Below are positions 42,725 to 54,090 of a DNA stretch of 64,000 nt, in pieces. The number at the start of each line of letters is the position of its first letter. The stretch's first letter is position 1. Under the pieces are notes generated by a model. It searched no databases. It was not told the DNA's origin and was given only the letters and a program-made list of their open reading frames with translations. A program made the position numbers and the translations under genes. The DNA comes from Parapristionchus giblindavisi (Eukaryota; Nematoda; Chromadorea; Rhabditida; Diplogasteridae), in NCBI GenBank assembly GCA_943737045.1, contig CALSFV010000314.1, positions 303,001-367,000 on the forward strand, written 5' to 3'.

Positions 42725-43782
42725 GATCGAGACACCAAACGAATGACTAAGCGAGAGTGACCTCTCTCAATGGCCTCTTCGACGCGCAATGCTCTCTCGT
42801 TGTTAGAGAACAGAGAAGTAGTGTGTGCACTGAGGAGACCTTTGAGTGAGGTAACGCTCACTTTAAAATAGAATTTGGACCTTATTTGAACCCTACGAAC
42901 CACACTTTTTGATCAATCTGATATTTTATTGATGTAACACTCCTAATATTTAAATATCTGAAGTTTTCCTTTAAACTATCTTCACCCCATGCAATGCCTA
43001 TGTCCCTTCCATTAAAACTCATGATCTCACTCAATTTTAATATCCAATCTTTTACTCCTATTCTTACACTACTCGGAAAATCAAATGAAATCTCTTTATT
43101 TTATTTTTTCTAATGGCCAAAACTAATTTTATCGTTATTTTTTTTCAATGTTTTATCTTGATTGTTTATAAATTCCTGTTTTGAGTTGATTTTAAAAAAA
43201 TTAAATATAGAGCATTTTTTTTAAATTATCGATTTTCTCAAATATTTGGCAATTTTTTAGTTCAAATGACAAGCTGATTAGCTTGGTATATGGCACTAGT
43301 TATAACGGCGAGTTGATACCATTTCCTTGTTAGTAAACCTCATTCATTTGTCACGATTTCACCTATGTTCTGAGAGACTTTTATGAACAGAATGTTTTTC
43401 GCATTTATTAGAACTTTTTTGTTAGATCCAATCTTTTTGGCATAGCGATAATATTGTTCAACAGTTTGTGTTATTCTTTACAATTGCTTAAATAAAGATT
43501 TTCATAATGATATAATGAAAGTATCAGAATGATGTTTGGATCATTAAGACATATTGAATTCTCTTGGACGAAAAGAAATCGTAATTCACACATTATGCAA
43601 TTTAATCTGCAAAAGAAATACCATGTTTCAGAAATAGTAATTTTAAAAAATTCTTGTAAGAACAGTGTAGTGAAATGCAAAAGTGTAGAAAAAGTTTTAA
43701 AAAAGCGAAATACTGGGTATGGATGATCAAAGTGTGGCTGACATTCATTATCAAGGAGGGGTATGATATTAATCGCTCTCCG
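42725..43782. other. Intergenic 3' of gene A, no gene seen
   Basis: AT-rich with overlapping short frames on both strands. No splice-supported exon. Confidence 0.4.
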
Positions 43783-44130
43783 CTCATAAGGGGACCCACG
43801 AGTTTTTTTGTGACTAAACTGGCCAGGCAGAACTATAGATCACATCTTCCTGTACGCAAAAACAATTTTCTCTAAAATTTTAGGTGCCCCGACATGTCGT
43901 AATCCAAGCATAAAGTTCATTGATCCCCCAGGGAAAGGCGCGAGTTTTTAGAATTTGAAGGACAAATATATAGAAAGTTGCAAACGGGAAAGCGCTGACT
44001 ACTAACCGCTGAGCTACACGCTCTACGCGTTCAATCTCTCAGCTGTAATAGAGAACATAATGTCGCTTCCTACGTCCCACGTTGTTCTTGTTAATAGCGC
44101 ACCCCAAATCTCGTGGGCCCCCTTCTTTAA
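43783..44130 (-). repeat. tRNA-like element with inverted ends, copy 1
   Basis: Ends CATAAGGGGACCCACGAG and CTCGTGGGCCCCCTTC are inverted. On the minus strand the interior reads GCGTGTAGCTCAGCGGTTAG, a typical tRNA 5' half / pol III A box. The variable spacing and decayed 3' half mean it is not a functional tRNA gene. Related to the copies at 44545, 47476 and 50863. Confidence 0.65.
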
Positions 44131-44544
44131 GACGAAAAGCGCATCTCAAAAGACGGGACCCTACCGCACTGACCATCTTTTCATAATATAATTTCCGATT
44201 TTAAATGTATGTATGTCCGATTTTAAATGTATGTAAGTCATCGTATGGTACATATGTGTGGTATACCTAACTTACTTGGTGATTGATTTTGGTTTAATCC
44301 ATTCGAGAGAGAGCCGGGAACAAATTGGGCTTTAAAACTTGATTTTCAATTTATGCAAAAGGCATACTAATCATTAAATGGACGTCTCAATCGATGATTC
44401 TGTGGGTTATGTAGAAGGGGAAAATAGTTAGTTATATGCACCAGTTCAGAGAGCTCCGTTCAAAACGAAGCGAGAAACAGAAGTGTAAACACATCTCAAA
44501 TTCAATGGAACTTATGTTGCAACCGAATATTTTCATGAACAAAG

Positions 44545-44841
44545 AAGACAGAAAGAAAGCTTTATTCCACATGCCATGCATAAATTATTTTATACTAATT
44601 CAGCTTATTGATCGCAAGAACCATGAATGATTCATCATTGATTGTGTAGGCAAAGGCGCGAAATTTTCATAATTATAAAGTTCGGCAATAGTTTTCGAAC
44701 CCGCGACGTTGCGCTAAATAGTGAGCACTTTTACCACTGCGCTACGGGATGGTCGTCATAATTTCTTGCATATCACTTGTCTCTTGCATATCAGTTATGT
44801 AGTGTATTCGCATAAACATTCAAAAGCCTCCATCTTTAAAC
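44545..44841 (-). repeat. tRNA-like element, copy 2
   Basis: Minus strand: CCCGTAGCGCAGTGGTAAAA (A-box-like) then CGCGGGTTCGAAAAC (B-box-like). The right end CCTCCATCTTTAAAC matches the other copies. The left end is unclear. Confidence 0.65.
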
Positions 44842-45341
44842 TAGATTAACTTCAAGTAAAAATAAAGTTTTGAAATAAGCAATGAACTGGCTTTTTTTTC
44901 CGATTCGAGCGGTCTGTTAGCTTCAATTTTGCAAAAGCTCTCTCACATTTGGCCTATATTAAATGACCTATTGTTATTTGTCTTACTCCTGTTCTCAATC
45001 TTTTGTTTGCCTTGTTTTTGAGTCGGGAGAAAGGAAAGCTCTATGACAATATTGATTTATTTTCTTGGAAAACTGATAGTCAGCGCGCTCTCCCCTGTTT
45101 TATTTTGCGTGTGGATCCTATTTAAATGGATATTCTCTGAATAGAAAATGAGCACAACCAATTAAGTTTCTTTCGCATCTCTGTCAATTCTGCGAACACC
45201 TGTCTCGTCGTTTTTCCTTCCCTCACCTTCGTTCTTCCTCTTATTCTTCTTCTCTCTCTCTATCTCCCAACTCTTCTCCAACTCCTCTATTATACCATCA
45301 CCTTTACATTCTCTATAGTAGTTCCCGAATTTTCTCTTTAG

Positions 45342-46427
45342 CCGAAATTGTTGATTGATCGGAAAAATCAGTTAATATTATTCACTTCTTTCCTAGTTTT
45401 ATTTCTATTTTTGGTCGTGCAGGATTCAAAAATTTACTTCATGAAATTGCTTCGATGCACTCATATAATCAAATTGAAACAGAAGAAACAGACGTTAACG
45501 ATTGTTGGTGTTCTTTTCATCATGTCTAACCTTATCCGACGTGTCATAAGAAGTGAGAGTGGCACTGAGAAGGTGCACTCATTCTTGCGAAAACAAATGT
45601 CGACTCTCCTCTTCTTTTTCTCGAACATTAGAATGTTTAAATCTTTCGTGTTTTTTCACTGTGTTCTGGCGAATTTGAAGGCGAATTTTCCATTTCTTTC
45701 CTTTCCTATTGCTCTTTTTTGAATCCTTGAGAAAGCACGTCACAAGGTGTAACGAGTACTCACAGCGAAATAGCTCATTGCATTATCTTTGATCAATAGT
45801 TTCTCAAACATGAAGCACTCTGCAATTTTAGGGTGGTCAATAATTTGGTCGAAGTGGGGCCAATAATTTGGTGGATCGTAAAAGTTGACCCTAAAATTTG
45901 GCTTCCAGAGAGGCCCAACTTTTAGAGTTGAGTCAATAATTTGGTGGTTGAGCCAATAATTTGGTTCTAACAATAAGTGGGGCTATTATTTTAGACTAAA
46001 ATAACAGCTACACTTCGAGCCAAATTATTGGCTTAACCACCAAATTATTGACTCACCTTAAAAGTGGGGCTTGTCTGGTAGCCAAATTTTAGGCACCCAA
46101 AAATGTTAGACCAAATTATTGCCCCCCCCCCCCCCCCGCCTAAAATTGCGGAGCAATCACTTTCTCATATTTGAGAAACTTGATTGTATTTCGCTGAGAG
46201 CGTAAATCCCCTTTTTCTAATTTTTCGGTTTAGCAAGACTAATTATGTGTCAATCTCGCAGAAAATCTCTGTCGCAGAAAATAAAGGTGTGAGAAGAAAA
46301 TACCGCTTTTCCTCGATCACGAACCGTGACCTACATATGATATAAATACTTTCAGCACTACATGAACAATGGAACCGAAAGCGTTGCTGAATTCTCGAAC
46401 AAGTATCTGATTGAACAATTGAAATAT
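45342..46427 (+). pseudogene. Partial third copy of the gene A/B family
   Basis: Exon 46356-46427 encodes HYMNNGTESVAEFSNKYLIE and aligns with exon 15 of gene A (YKMDDGTECIARFSNVHL): Y.M..GTE..A.FSN is shared, with the same acceptor phase. Upstream, 45342 onward encodes a hydrophobic stretch (LILFTSFLVLFLFLVV) after a TCTTTAG acceptor, possibly the membrane exon, and 45423-45493 has a second open segment. A palindromic element (45826-46146) splits the locus. I see no N-terminal module, so this is either a decayed copy or duplicated 3' exons of gene A. Confidence 0.4.
45826..46146. repeat. Imperfect palindrome rich in CAATAATTTGG blocks
   Basis: GCAATTTTAGGGTGGTCAAT at the left and CCGCCTAAAATTGC at the right are inverted. 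The interior has repeated ATAATTTGGT blocks on both strands and a 17-C run near 46122-46138. Confidence 0.8.
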
Positions 46428-47364
46428 GTATGTATTATTAATATCTATTGTTTTATTGGTGATTATTTTGCTGCTTTTTAACTATTCTTCTTTGTTTTGT
46501 GATAGTGTTGTTAACACCAAATTATTTAGTTTTTTTCTCTCATTAATTAGTTTTGAAAAAGTTGTGTTTTTGAATTTATAAAATGTTTTCCTATAAAGAA
46601 ATTCGATTCAAGAGACATGATGATATTGTGAATGATGTTGAACTCGTCAAGACATATTTGATTATCTTACCTCAGAGGGTTGATTGTTGATATAGATAAG
46701 GACATTAGTGTTTGATGAAAGCAGGAGGTGAGAAAAAACATATATCCTGATGATCACATAAAGTAAGAATTACGAACAAAACACTCAAATATATTTTAAC
46801 TTGAAAATTAATATGTTAAATTGTGCAACGCAGCCTTCCTACAGCACAGCTGACTTATAGTTAGAAACTTTTCGATACTCTCTCAAAGTCTGCGAGAATG
46901 AGACCCAGTTAACTTCTTCTTTTAACCCTTATATTTTATTCCTGAATACCCTCTCCTTTGCTGCTTCTGTCATTCTTTCCTTCCCTTTCTACACACCATA
47001 TCCCATTTCACCATCATGTCTCACGGCATGCGCATTTCTCTTCCATCATCCTCAAACGAAGTATCTTATTTTTTAGTAGAATGGTTTGTCTGATTTATAC
47101 ACCTTTCATATAAGAACAGAGCAAGTTTTATTTCGGAAGCAAACCTCAGTCGCCTCGTTATCCTTTTCTTTCAGTGTGTAGACACTTGCGGAATAATTCC
47201 ACCATATTCGAAACAAGGATTGTTTTCTTCAATTTGGTGTGCGATGATCGAGTTGACCTTAATATGAAGAAGCCACTATACAAAATATAATTCAGTGTTT
47301 CCTCTTCAGAAATATTGATCCATCGATCTTTCCTCATTATTGATCCATCGATCTTTCCTCCAAC

Positions 47365-50300
47365 ATGTCTCGTCTCCGACGGGATGGTAGTAGAGCATCT
47401 GGCGCATATCGGCCACGTAAGTATATGCAGGATAACTCAAAATTTAATTTTTTTCTCAAAATAGCATGAACTAGAGTTAAAGGTGGAGTTCCACGAATAT
47501 TTTCGTAAATAAAATGTGAAGATAGGAAGATAGTAAAAGATATTCTAAACACCATACATAGTTTATGTTTATTCAGCTTATTGATCACAAGAATCTTCAA
47601 TGAATCATACTTGATTGTGCAGGCAAAGGCACTAAATTTTGAACTTTGTAAAGTTCTGCAATAGGTTTCCTACGACGTTACGCTAACTAATGAGCACTTT
47701 TACCACTGCAACGAGATTGATGAATCGTCGTGATAATTTCTTGCATATCACTTGTCCCTTGCATGTCGGATATGTTATACATTTGCATAGACATTCTAGA
47801 GCCTCCATCATTAAAACACACAAAAAAATAATATCTATTGTGATAGTTTCTTTTTTGAAAATCGCTATAATGTTAATATGCATATCATTAAGTTCGTTGA
47901 ATCGCTTAATTTTAGTCAATCTCTTTCCAGCTCAACATTCGCTTGTCATTCCGAATGAGTTAATGCAGTACTGCTGTACTAATGTAATCTATTGCCCGCC
48001 CCCACCAGGACTCTGCAGAACGGGTAGGTGCATGATAGAGAAGTTTGAAGTAATGACTCAATTTTATCTTTCAAAAAACACGAAATATATCAAGAATCAT
48101 TTGCTTAAATATAAAAAAAGTTCTTGAATTGAAAAGATAGAGATTAAAGGAATAAATAAAGCTGAACCTAGCCTTGATCGTGTTGAATGATATTTTCCAT
48201 ACTCCACTTTGCATTTAATCGATGTATTTCAGACGTTGGAACCATGTTCATTCATCGCTTCGATGGTACGATGGAACCGTTCAAGCCCAATCCTGACTGT
48301 GATTGTCCAGCATGTGATATTGATCGACTCATGTTACATTTGAGCGGTATCAAAGTGAAATGGAGCAAACCAAACAGACAAGGTTGGACTTTTTAAAGCT
48401 GTTTCAACGTCTTATTTCAAGCGTTTCATTGTATTTGTAGTTTTAATAATGTTATTTTTCGATTCGTTCTTCGTAGTTTGTAGTTTTTTTTATTATAGCA
48501 ATCGATTGAACATTACTGGATTGTGTAATACTACATTTCCATGCATATCTACTCCGTAAATTCGTCGCAAACGACCAAGATCGTCGCTTTAATTTGGCAC
48601 TATTACATTTGTCACATTTATGACAAACTTCGTTTCGAAATGTACATATTGTAAATGATGTTTTCTTAGAATTAGCCACGAATGCGTTACGGCGTAGACC
48701 CCGAGGAAATGTCACGATTGAACTACAGTCCCGCACGATCGCCCTCCCTAAAGGCGGGCCGCCGCGACATGATTCATGTCGCCTCATGTCGCATTCTTCT
48801 AAAAGACTTTTAAAATATTTCATTAGCTGTGGTCATTGCATCATCAGATAAGATAAATATCACCGTTGAAAAGAATAAAATTGGTTAACTCTGGATAGAG
48901 TTATTGAAGGATCATGCCTGACGGGGTGATGACCCTGCGAAATCGATTTTCTAGCGAATGTGTTTAGAACGGTTTTTTCTGGTATTGTAAGTATTGTATT
49001 TGTAAGTATTGTAATTATTTCACAAAATACACGAGAAAATACAAAAGAAAATCCGCAGAAAGCGTCCAAAAACTTGTTCGTGAGAAAATCAATTTCGCAG
49101 GGTCAATGAAAAGTGCGGGAATTTCAAATTTGCAGGGATTACGGTAGCAAAATCAGCCATGATCCTTCAATAACTCTGTCCAGAGTTAACCAATTTTAAT
49201 CGTTTCAACGGTGATCTTAATATAATCTGATGATGCAATGATCACTACTAATGAAATGGTTTAAAAATCTTTTAGAAAGATGCGACATGAGGCGACATGA
49301 ATCATGTCGCGGCGGCCCGCCTTTAGGGAGGGCGATCGTGCGGGACTGTATGTTGATGAATATTTATAAAATAAAAAAAAATAAACAGTTCCAGATCCCT
49401 CTCCGACAAGTCTTCTCAATCTTTCGGTTTGCACCCCTCCCGGGTTGTCTTTGAACCCCGTACGACACCTGACCCCACCAGTCTTGGTGGCTCCTCCTGG
49501 GATTATGACTCCACCCTACACTCCTATGCATTCATCTTCGGATGAAGATTCAACGAGGACGTCGATCAGTGAGATGCACGACGATGTGTAAGAATTTACT
49601 AGAAGGTTTTAAAGTCGTACCCCGCGCTAATTTCACTCTCCACTCTGGCAACGCTCTTATGTAGACAAAGAAAGCGAGACAGCTCTAGCGTAGCGAAGAG
49701 TTTCGAATAAGCTCACATTGAAATCACCCAAAAAGGAAAGTTTAAACGAAAGATTGACGATATAATAGTGGAGAGTTTTCTCTATTTTTCTTTACTTTTC
49801 GCAGCGTTTGAACCGAACTTTACAAGCGACAAAGAAGTGAGAGAGTGTTGACAGAGCGGAATAGAGAGATTCAAATTAGCCCGGGATGTCACTTTTAATT
49901 AATTTTCCTTTCAGATGGGTAAATCACTCGAAGCGTGAGCCTATTCACTCAGACCTCATTATTGATTTAGTCATCTATAACACTATCTACTCAGTGCCTG
50001 TCCTCACTGAGAAGGAGCGTGTAGAATTTAAAAAGAGTAAAGCCATTGTTGACAATGAAGAGGTATGACACATTTTATTACTTTCACCTAGTTTTTGTTA
50101 AACGAAACATGTATGTAAGTCAAACATTTCATTTAATTAGTTTAGTTTAATTTATCTTACATCGAATAAATGTGTCAAAAAGTGATACAATTAATTTCGT
50201 AAAAAACATGAAGGCACATCGTAGTAATAAATTTGGTACTGTTAATAATGAGTTTTATATCTTCACGTTTTATAATGTTATTATATGTCATCAATCTATA

Positions 50301-52523
50301 TCCATTTGTTTTTCTCTAGTAAACGCATAAAATATTATTATTATTATTATTACTACTATTATTATGAGTTATATTGATGAAATGTGAATTCCCGTTCAGG
50401 ATATAGAAAAGATGGAGCAAGAAGTTGATCAGAACGAGAGTGTTGTAGAAGACAAATGCATTGAACCTCCTACAAGCATATCCCAGACATCGGGATCTAG
50501 TAGAGAATCAGCGTCTCCTTGCCAGGTTCGATCTGAGGTCGTATGCATGAATGTATACAAATCTATCGCGGCCATATATCGAAAATAATACACCGTACGT
50601 GAAAATAGATTGAGTGAATTTAGAAGTCGATGAGGTCCAAGAGAGGTGATGGAAGGAAGAGAAGGATGGTGGAGATGAAGAGGAGACAGGAAGAAGATGC
50701 TGCAGAAGCTGCCGCTCATAAGGCTGCTGTTGCGTGAGTTTGAGTTCTGATTTGTTGATTGACAAGAGAGGGAGGTTATTTTGGCAACGGTAGGATGACT
50801 GAATGGCACAGACTCTGGTTTATCAAAACTTAAAGTCTACTTCAAACGTCAATCAAAATGTACTTTAAAGGTGGTGTCCCACGAATATTTTCGCGAACAA
50901 ACTGTGAAGACAGAAAGGTAGCAAAAGTTATTCTACGTGCAGTACACTATTTATTTTGTGCTGGTTTAATCTATTGATCGCTAGAAACATTAATGAACCA
51001 TCAGGCCCGGTTCAGGGAAGGGCGCGCTTTTTGAAAATTGAGGAAATTCTGCAATAGGTTTCGAACTTGCGTCAAACGGGTAACGAGTCTGAACGTTTAC
51101 CACTGCGCTATGGGATAGATGAGAGGCCGCACTAACTCTTCGCATATCACTTTGGATTCGCACAAGAGGGGTGTAGTGATTTATCTGAACGTTCGCGGGT
51201 CACCATCTTTAAACTGCCAGTGAAAGAACATTCGACGAAATGTATTACAGTGTATTACACCGCTTTAATTAGACATACAGTTTACTTGTAGTTTACTTAA
51301 AGTAAATTTCAACTAACGAATTATAAGTAGTACACTTTAACTTAATCACTTTAAGTTTACAAAAATCAAAGGGTCAGCATTAGTTATGAGATTTGCGACC
51401 AACGGAGCATAACCTAACAAGGATTCTTTGTTTAATTTTCACAAAATTTTATATTATGACGTAGTGATGATTGGTCCATGATTGTATTGCTAAAACATGT
51501 GGTTATGTTATATAAAAACATTTCAGACGCGAACGTCAGTATGGTGTGATGACCAAAATTCAGAAGGAGTCGCACACGGCTCAACAAGTAGATGCTTCAT
51601 CAATATCAAGGACAGTTAAATTGAATGTGGAAGTGATGAAGAAGAGGAAGATCACCGAGGTGAGTATGCGTTACATTTGCTTATAAGCACAGAAATTGAA
51701 AATGTTACGTATACCACAGAAATACAACCACAGAAAAATCATTTCCCTATGTGGGAATGATTCCATGTAAAGTTTGCTTAGGGAATTCTTTCCTTACCAA
51801 TGAGGGAAGAATTCAGTAAAAAGACGTTGTTAGGAATTTTTTATTTGTACATTGCATAGAACAGGTCGCAAAAACAATAATTGAGTAGCAAAGAAAAAAG
51901 ACATAAAAATACCTTTTATACCTAGAAGAAAGCTGATCTCCGGACAGTGCCAGAAGCTCTCAGTGGAACAAGTCAAAAAGAAAATAGGAAAAACAAGAAG
52001 AAGAACGCCGTCGATAGACACCAATCTCAAGAAAACAGTGCCGCCTACGCTAGGAAAAGGTATCTTCAATAAAACTAGAGAATAAATAAGCTGTGAATGC
52101 CCAAAGTTCAACGATGTTAGTGACATTGTTTCCTTCAGGTCAGTCAGCAATGACAGTGGTTGGATTGAATATTTCGCGGTACAATTATGCAATTTGACCG
52201 TAAGTTTTAATTGGATTATTAATTCGACACCCAAATCTGATTTGAAATTCTCCTCTCTGGCCACACTCTCTCGCTCTTTTTCACGAGAGACTATTGTCAA
52301 TGCGGAGAGTAAAATTGGCTTGGACTGTGCCTTTAAAAAAGCTCGTTATCATTTAATATTGTATCACTATAAATTTTGAACACACATACATTTTTTTGAT
52401 TTTTTAGCCTACAGACATAATTTTCAGGATATGGATTTCATTGTTCCTATCATTATTCTGCTACTCTTTGCATTATTGTTCAAAATGTTTCTGAGCAAGA
52501 CTCCCGAGAATTCTTACTGCTAA
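47365..52523 (+). CDS. Gene B: paralogue of gene A (11 exons, 431 aa)
   Basis: Exons 47365-47416, 47931-48023, 48233-48382, 49395-49587, 49915-50062, 50400-50525, 50624-50733, 51527-51659, 51926-52059, 52139-52199 and 52428-52523 join with consistent phases, 1,296 nt. It shares with gene A a basic start (MSRLRRDG), the TNVI...C block, the CDCPACDIDRLMLHLSGIKV motif (CGCPAC in A), a Pro/Ser region, a basic charged stretch (KKRKITEKKADLR...), a W-containing linker (NDSGWIEYF against STTEWILEK) and a C-terminal membrane helix (MDFIVPIIILLLFALLFKMF). Here the protein ends 11 residues after the helix, as in tail-anchored proteins. No signal peptide. The four cysteines of the N-terminal module could bind zinc. 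Function unknown. An AATAAA lies at 52593. Introns carry tRNA-like elements and a pogo-like palindrome. Confidence 0.78.
47476..47816 (-). repeat. tRNA-like element with inverted ends, copy 3 (intron 1 of gene B)
   Basis: Left end TTAAAGGTGGAGTTCCACG and right end GAGCCTCCATCATTAA are inverted. The interior contains decayed tRNA-like DNA (minus strand GCAGTGGTAAAAGTGCTCAT). Confidence 0.7.
48726..49348. mobile_element. Pogo-like palindromic element with TA flanks (intron 3 of gene B)
   Basis: Ends CAGTCCCGCACGATCGCCCT and its complement, flanked by TA. The arms share CCGCCGCGACATG and GATTCATGTCGCC. 623 bp. The peptide-like frames at both arms (CDMRRHESCRGGPPLG) are mirror images, not genes. 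Confidence 0.88.
49607..49728. repeat. Hairpin repeat (~115-bp family), intron 4 of gene B
   Basis: TCACTCTCCACTCTGGCAAC, GTAGACAAAGAAAGCGAGAC and degenerate right half. A second half copy lies at 49828-49900 (GAGAGAGTGTTGACAGAGCG). Confidence 0.78.
50863..51213 (-). repeat. tRNA-like element with inverted ends, copy 4 (best preserved)
   Basis: Left TTTAAAGGTGGTGTCCCAC and right GGGTCACCATCTTTAAAC are inverted. On the minus strand TAGCGCAGTGGTAAACGTTC is followed by GCAAGTTCGAAACC, a good pol III A box / B box pair. It lies in intron 7 of gene B. A fragment of the same family is near 52845-52915. Confidence 0.75.
52221..52337. repeat. Hairpin repeat (~115-bp family), last intron of gene B
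   Basis: TCTCCTCTCTGGCCACACTC, TCTCGCTCTTTTTCACGAGA, then ATGCGGAGAGTAAAATTGGC and GTGCCTTTAAA. Confidence 0.8.
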
Positions 52524-52592
52524 TGTAAGAACCACAGTACATGTTGTGAATACTTATTTCCAAAATTTTTCATTGTTTTCTTTGTTATTGCA

Positions 52593-52598
52593 AATAAA
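52593..52598 (+). terminator. Polyadenylation signal of gene B (AATAAA)
   Basis: AATAAA lies 70 bp after the gene B stop codon in T-rich DNA. Confidence 0.6.
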
Positions 52599-53023
52599 GT
52601 CTTCATTTTTCTTTCGTTTTCTTTAATTTCTTATTGTTCCAACTATTTGTGGAAGTTGTCACAGAGATATGAATCAAAAACACTTGACACACCTTACCCT
52701 AAAACTCCATAGCCTTGAATATAATTCAATTCAATTTTATCTTTCCAAGCAATAATTGCTGGATGAGGATGGGACGGACAGCATCATAGTGTGTATTCCA
52801 CCAGTTGCGAGTTGCTCAGTCCAGGTCATTTTCCCCGCGTATTCCTTGCATATCACTTATCCCTTACATAGCCGACATGCTGCGCATTTGCATAAACATT
52901 TGAGGGATCTTTAACATTATACACATTACATTTGTGGAAGAAAAAGATAATACAACGAGATCCAATCTTTAATTCGACGTTCTTCAAAATTACGCACAAA
53001 ATTTACCGTTAAAAATAAATCAA

Positions 53024-54030
53024 TATGAGGCCGTTTGCGAGAGAGTAGAGCAAGAGTGACTGGGGTCCGGTACATCAATTTTTCGAAAACCTGCGAGAAG
53101 GGGTTCTCAAGGGTGCTGATGACGATGGGCATGTTCATTTTGCACCTGGAGTCACCATTGAGGCGAGACGGCATCGCGTTGAAATCGCGTTTTAGGTCAT
53201 AACTTGTCGCCTGATGGTGCTAAAATTAACAGACCAATGTTTACGTTGTAGAATTTGATGGCGATCACGCCTGTCTAATTCATTTTTCATGAAAAAAATT
53301 TCACAAACTTCAAAAATTTAACTTTTCTCAGAGGCGAAAGTGTCCTGAGCGACATAGCTAGATCGTATCGGAATTACCTCAGGATGCAACAGAAAAAATT
53401 TCAGCGATTTAGGTGAACGGAAAAGCGAGAAAATCAACTTTTAGTGAAGTAATATGGTCACTGTAAGCGAGGCAATGTGCCCACTGATCTACCTCGAGTC
53501 TCTCCTCCCCTTCGATCGCGTCTCTCCTTTCTCTAGACTCTCTCGTGCTCTCTCAATTCCCCACACTCTCTCAGGCGAGAGGAAACTATCTATCTGTTGT
53601 GAGCGCCCAGATTACTGAACTAAAAGTTGATTTTCTCGCTTTACCGTTCACCAAAATCGTTGAAATTTTTTCTGTTGCACCCTGAGGTAATTCCGATCCG
53701 ATCTAGCTATGTCGCTCAGGACACTTTCACCTCTGAGAAAAGTTACATTTTTGAAGCTTGTGAATTTTTTTTCATGAAAAATGAATTAGACAGGCGAGAT
53801 CGCCATCAAATTCTACACCGGAAACATTGGTCTGTTAATTTTAGCACCATCAGGCGACAAGTTATGACCTAAAACGCGATTTCAACGCGACGCCGACTGG
53901 CCTCAACGGTGACTCCAGGTGCAAAATGAATATGCCCATCGTCATCAGCACCCTTGAGAACCCCTTCTCGCAGGTTTTCGAAAAATTGATGTACCGGGCC
54001 TTGTTCGACTTTCTCGCAAACGGCCTCATA
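53024..54030. repeat. 1-kb inverted duplication with a coding-like arm
   Basis: ATGAGGCCGTTTGCGAGAGA at the left and its complement ending TTTCTCGCAAACGGCCTCAT at the right. The arms are ~430 bp and diverged by scattered substitutions. The loop is ~170 bp near 53450-53620. The right arm (minus strand) holds an intact frame that is broken in the left arm. Confidence 0.88.
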
Positions 54031-54090
54031 TGGCCCTTTCCGATTGGTCACTTCGATATGAAAAAAAGGTTTTTTGAAGAATAAATTCAC
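53869..54090 (-). CDS. Open frame (73 aa) in the inverted duplication, possible captured exon
   Basis: A minus-strand frame reads FFHIEVTNRKGPYEAVCEKV then VHQFFENLREGVLKGADDDG and HFAPGVTVEASRRRVEIAF before its stop. Composition is convincingly protein-like. The mirrored frame in the left arm has a premature stop (after ...VEQE) and substitutions such as HVHFAPGVTIEARRHR, so the frame was duplicated after it existed. No family is recognised, and no donor or acceptor is needed within it. It could be the last exon of a minus-strand gene or a fragment carried by a foldback element. Confidence 0.45.
   Translation of the reverse strand: MNLFFKKPFFHIEVTNRKGPYEAVCEKVEQGPVHQFFENLREGVLKGADDDGHIHFAPGVTVEASRRRVEIAF

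Noticed and set aside
51045..51120. Functional tRNA gene
   Set aside because: A and B boxes are recognisable but the cloverleaf stems do not close, and the sequence is part of a dispersed element.
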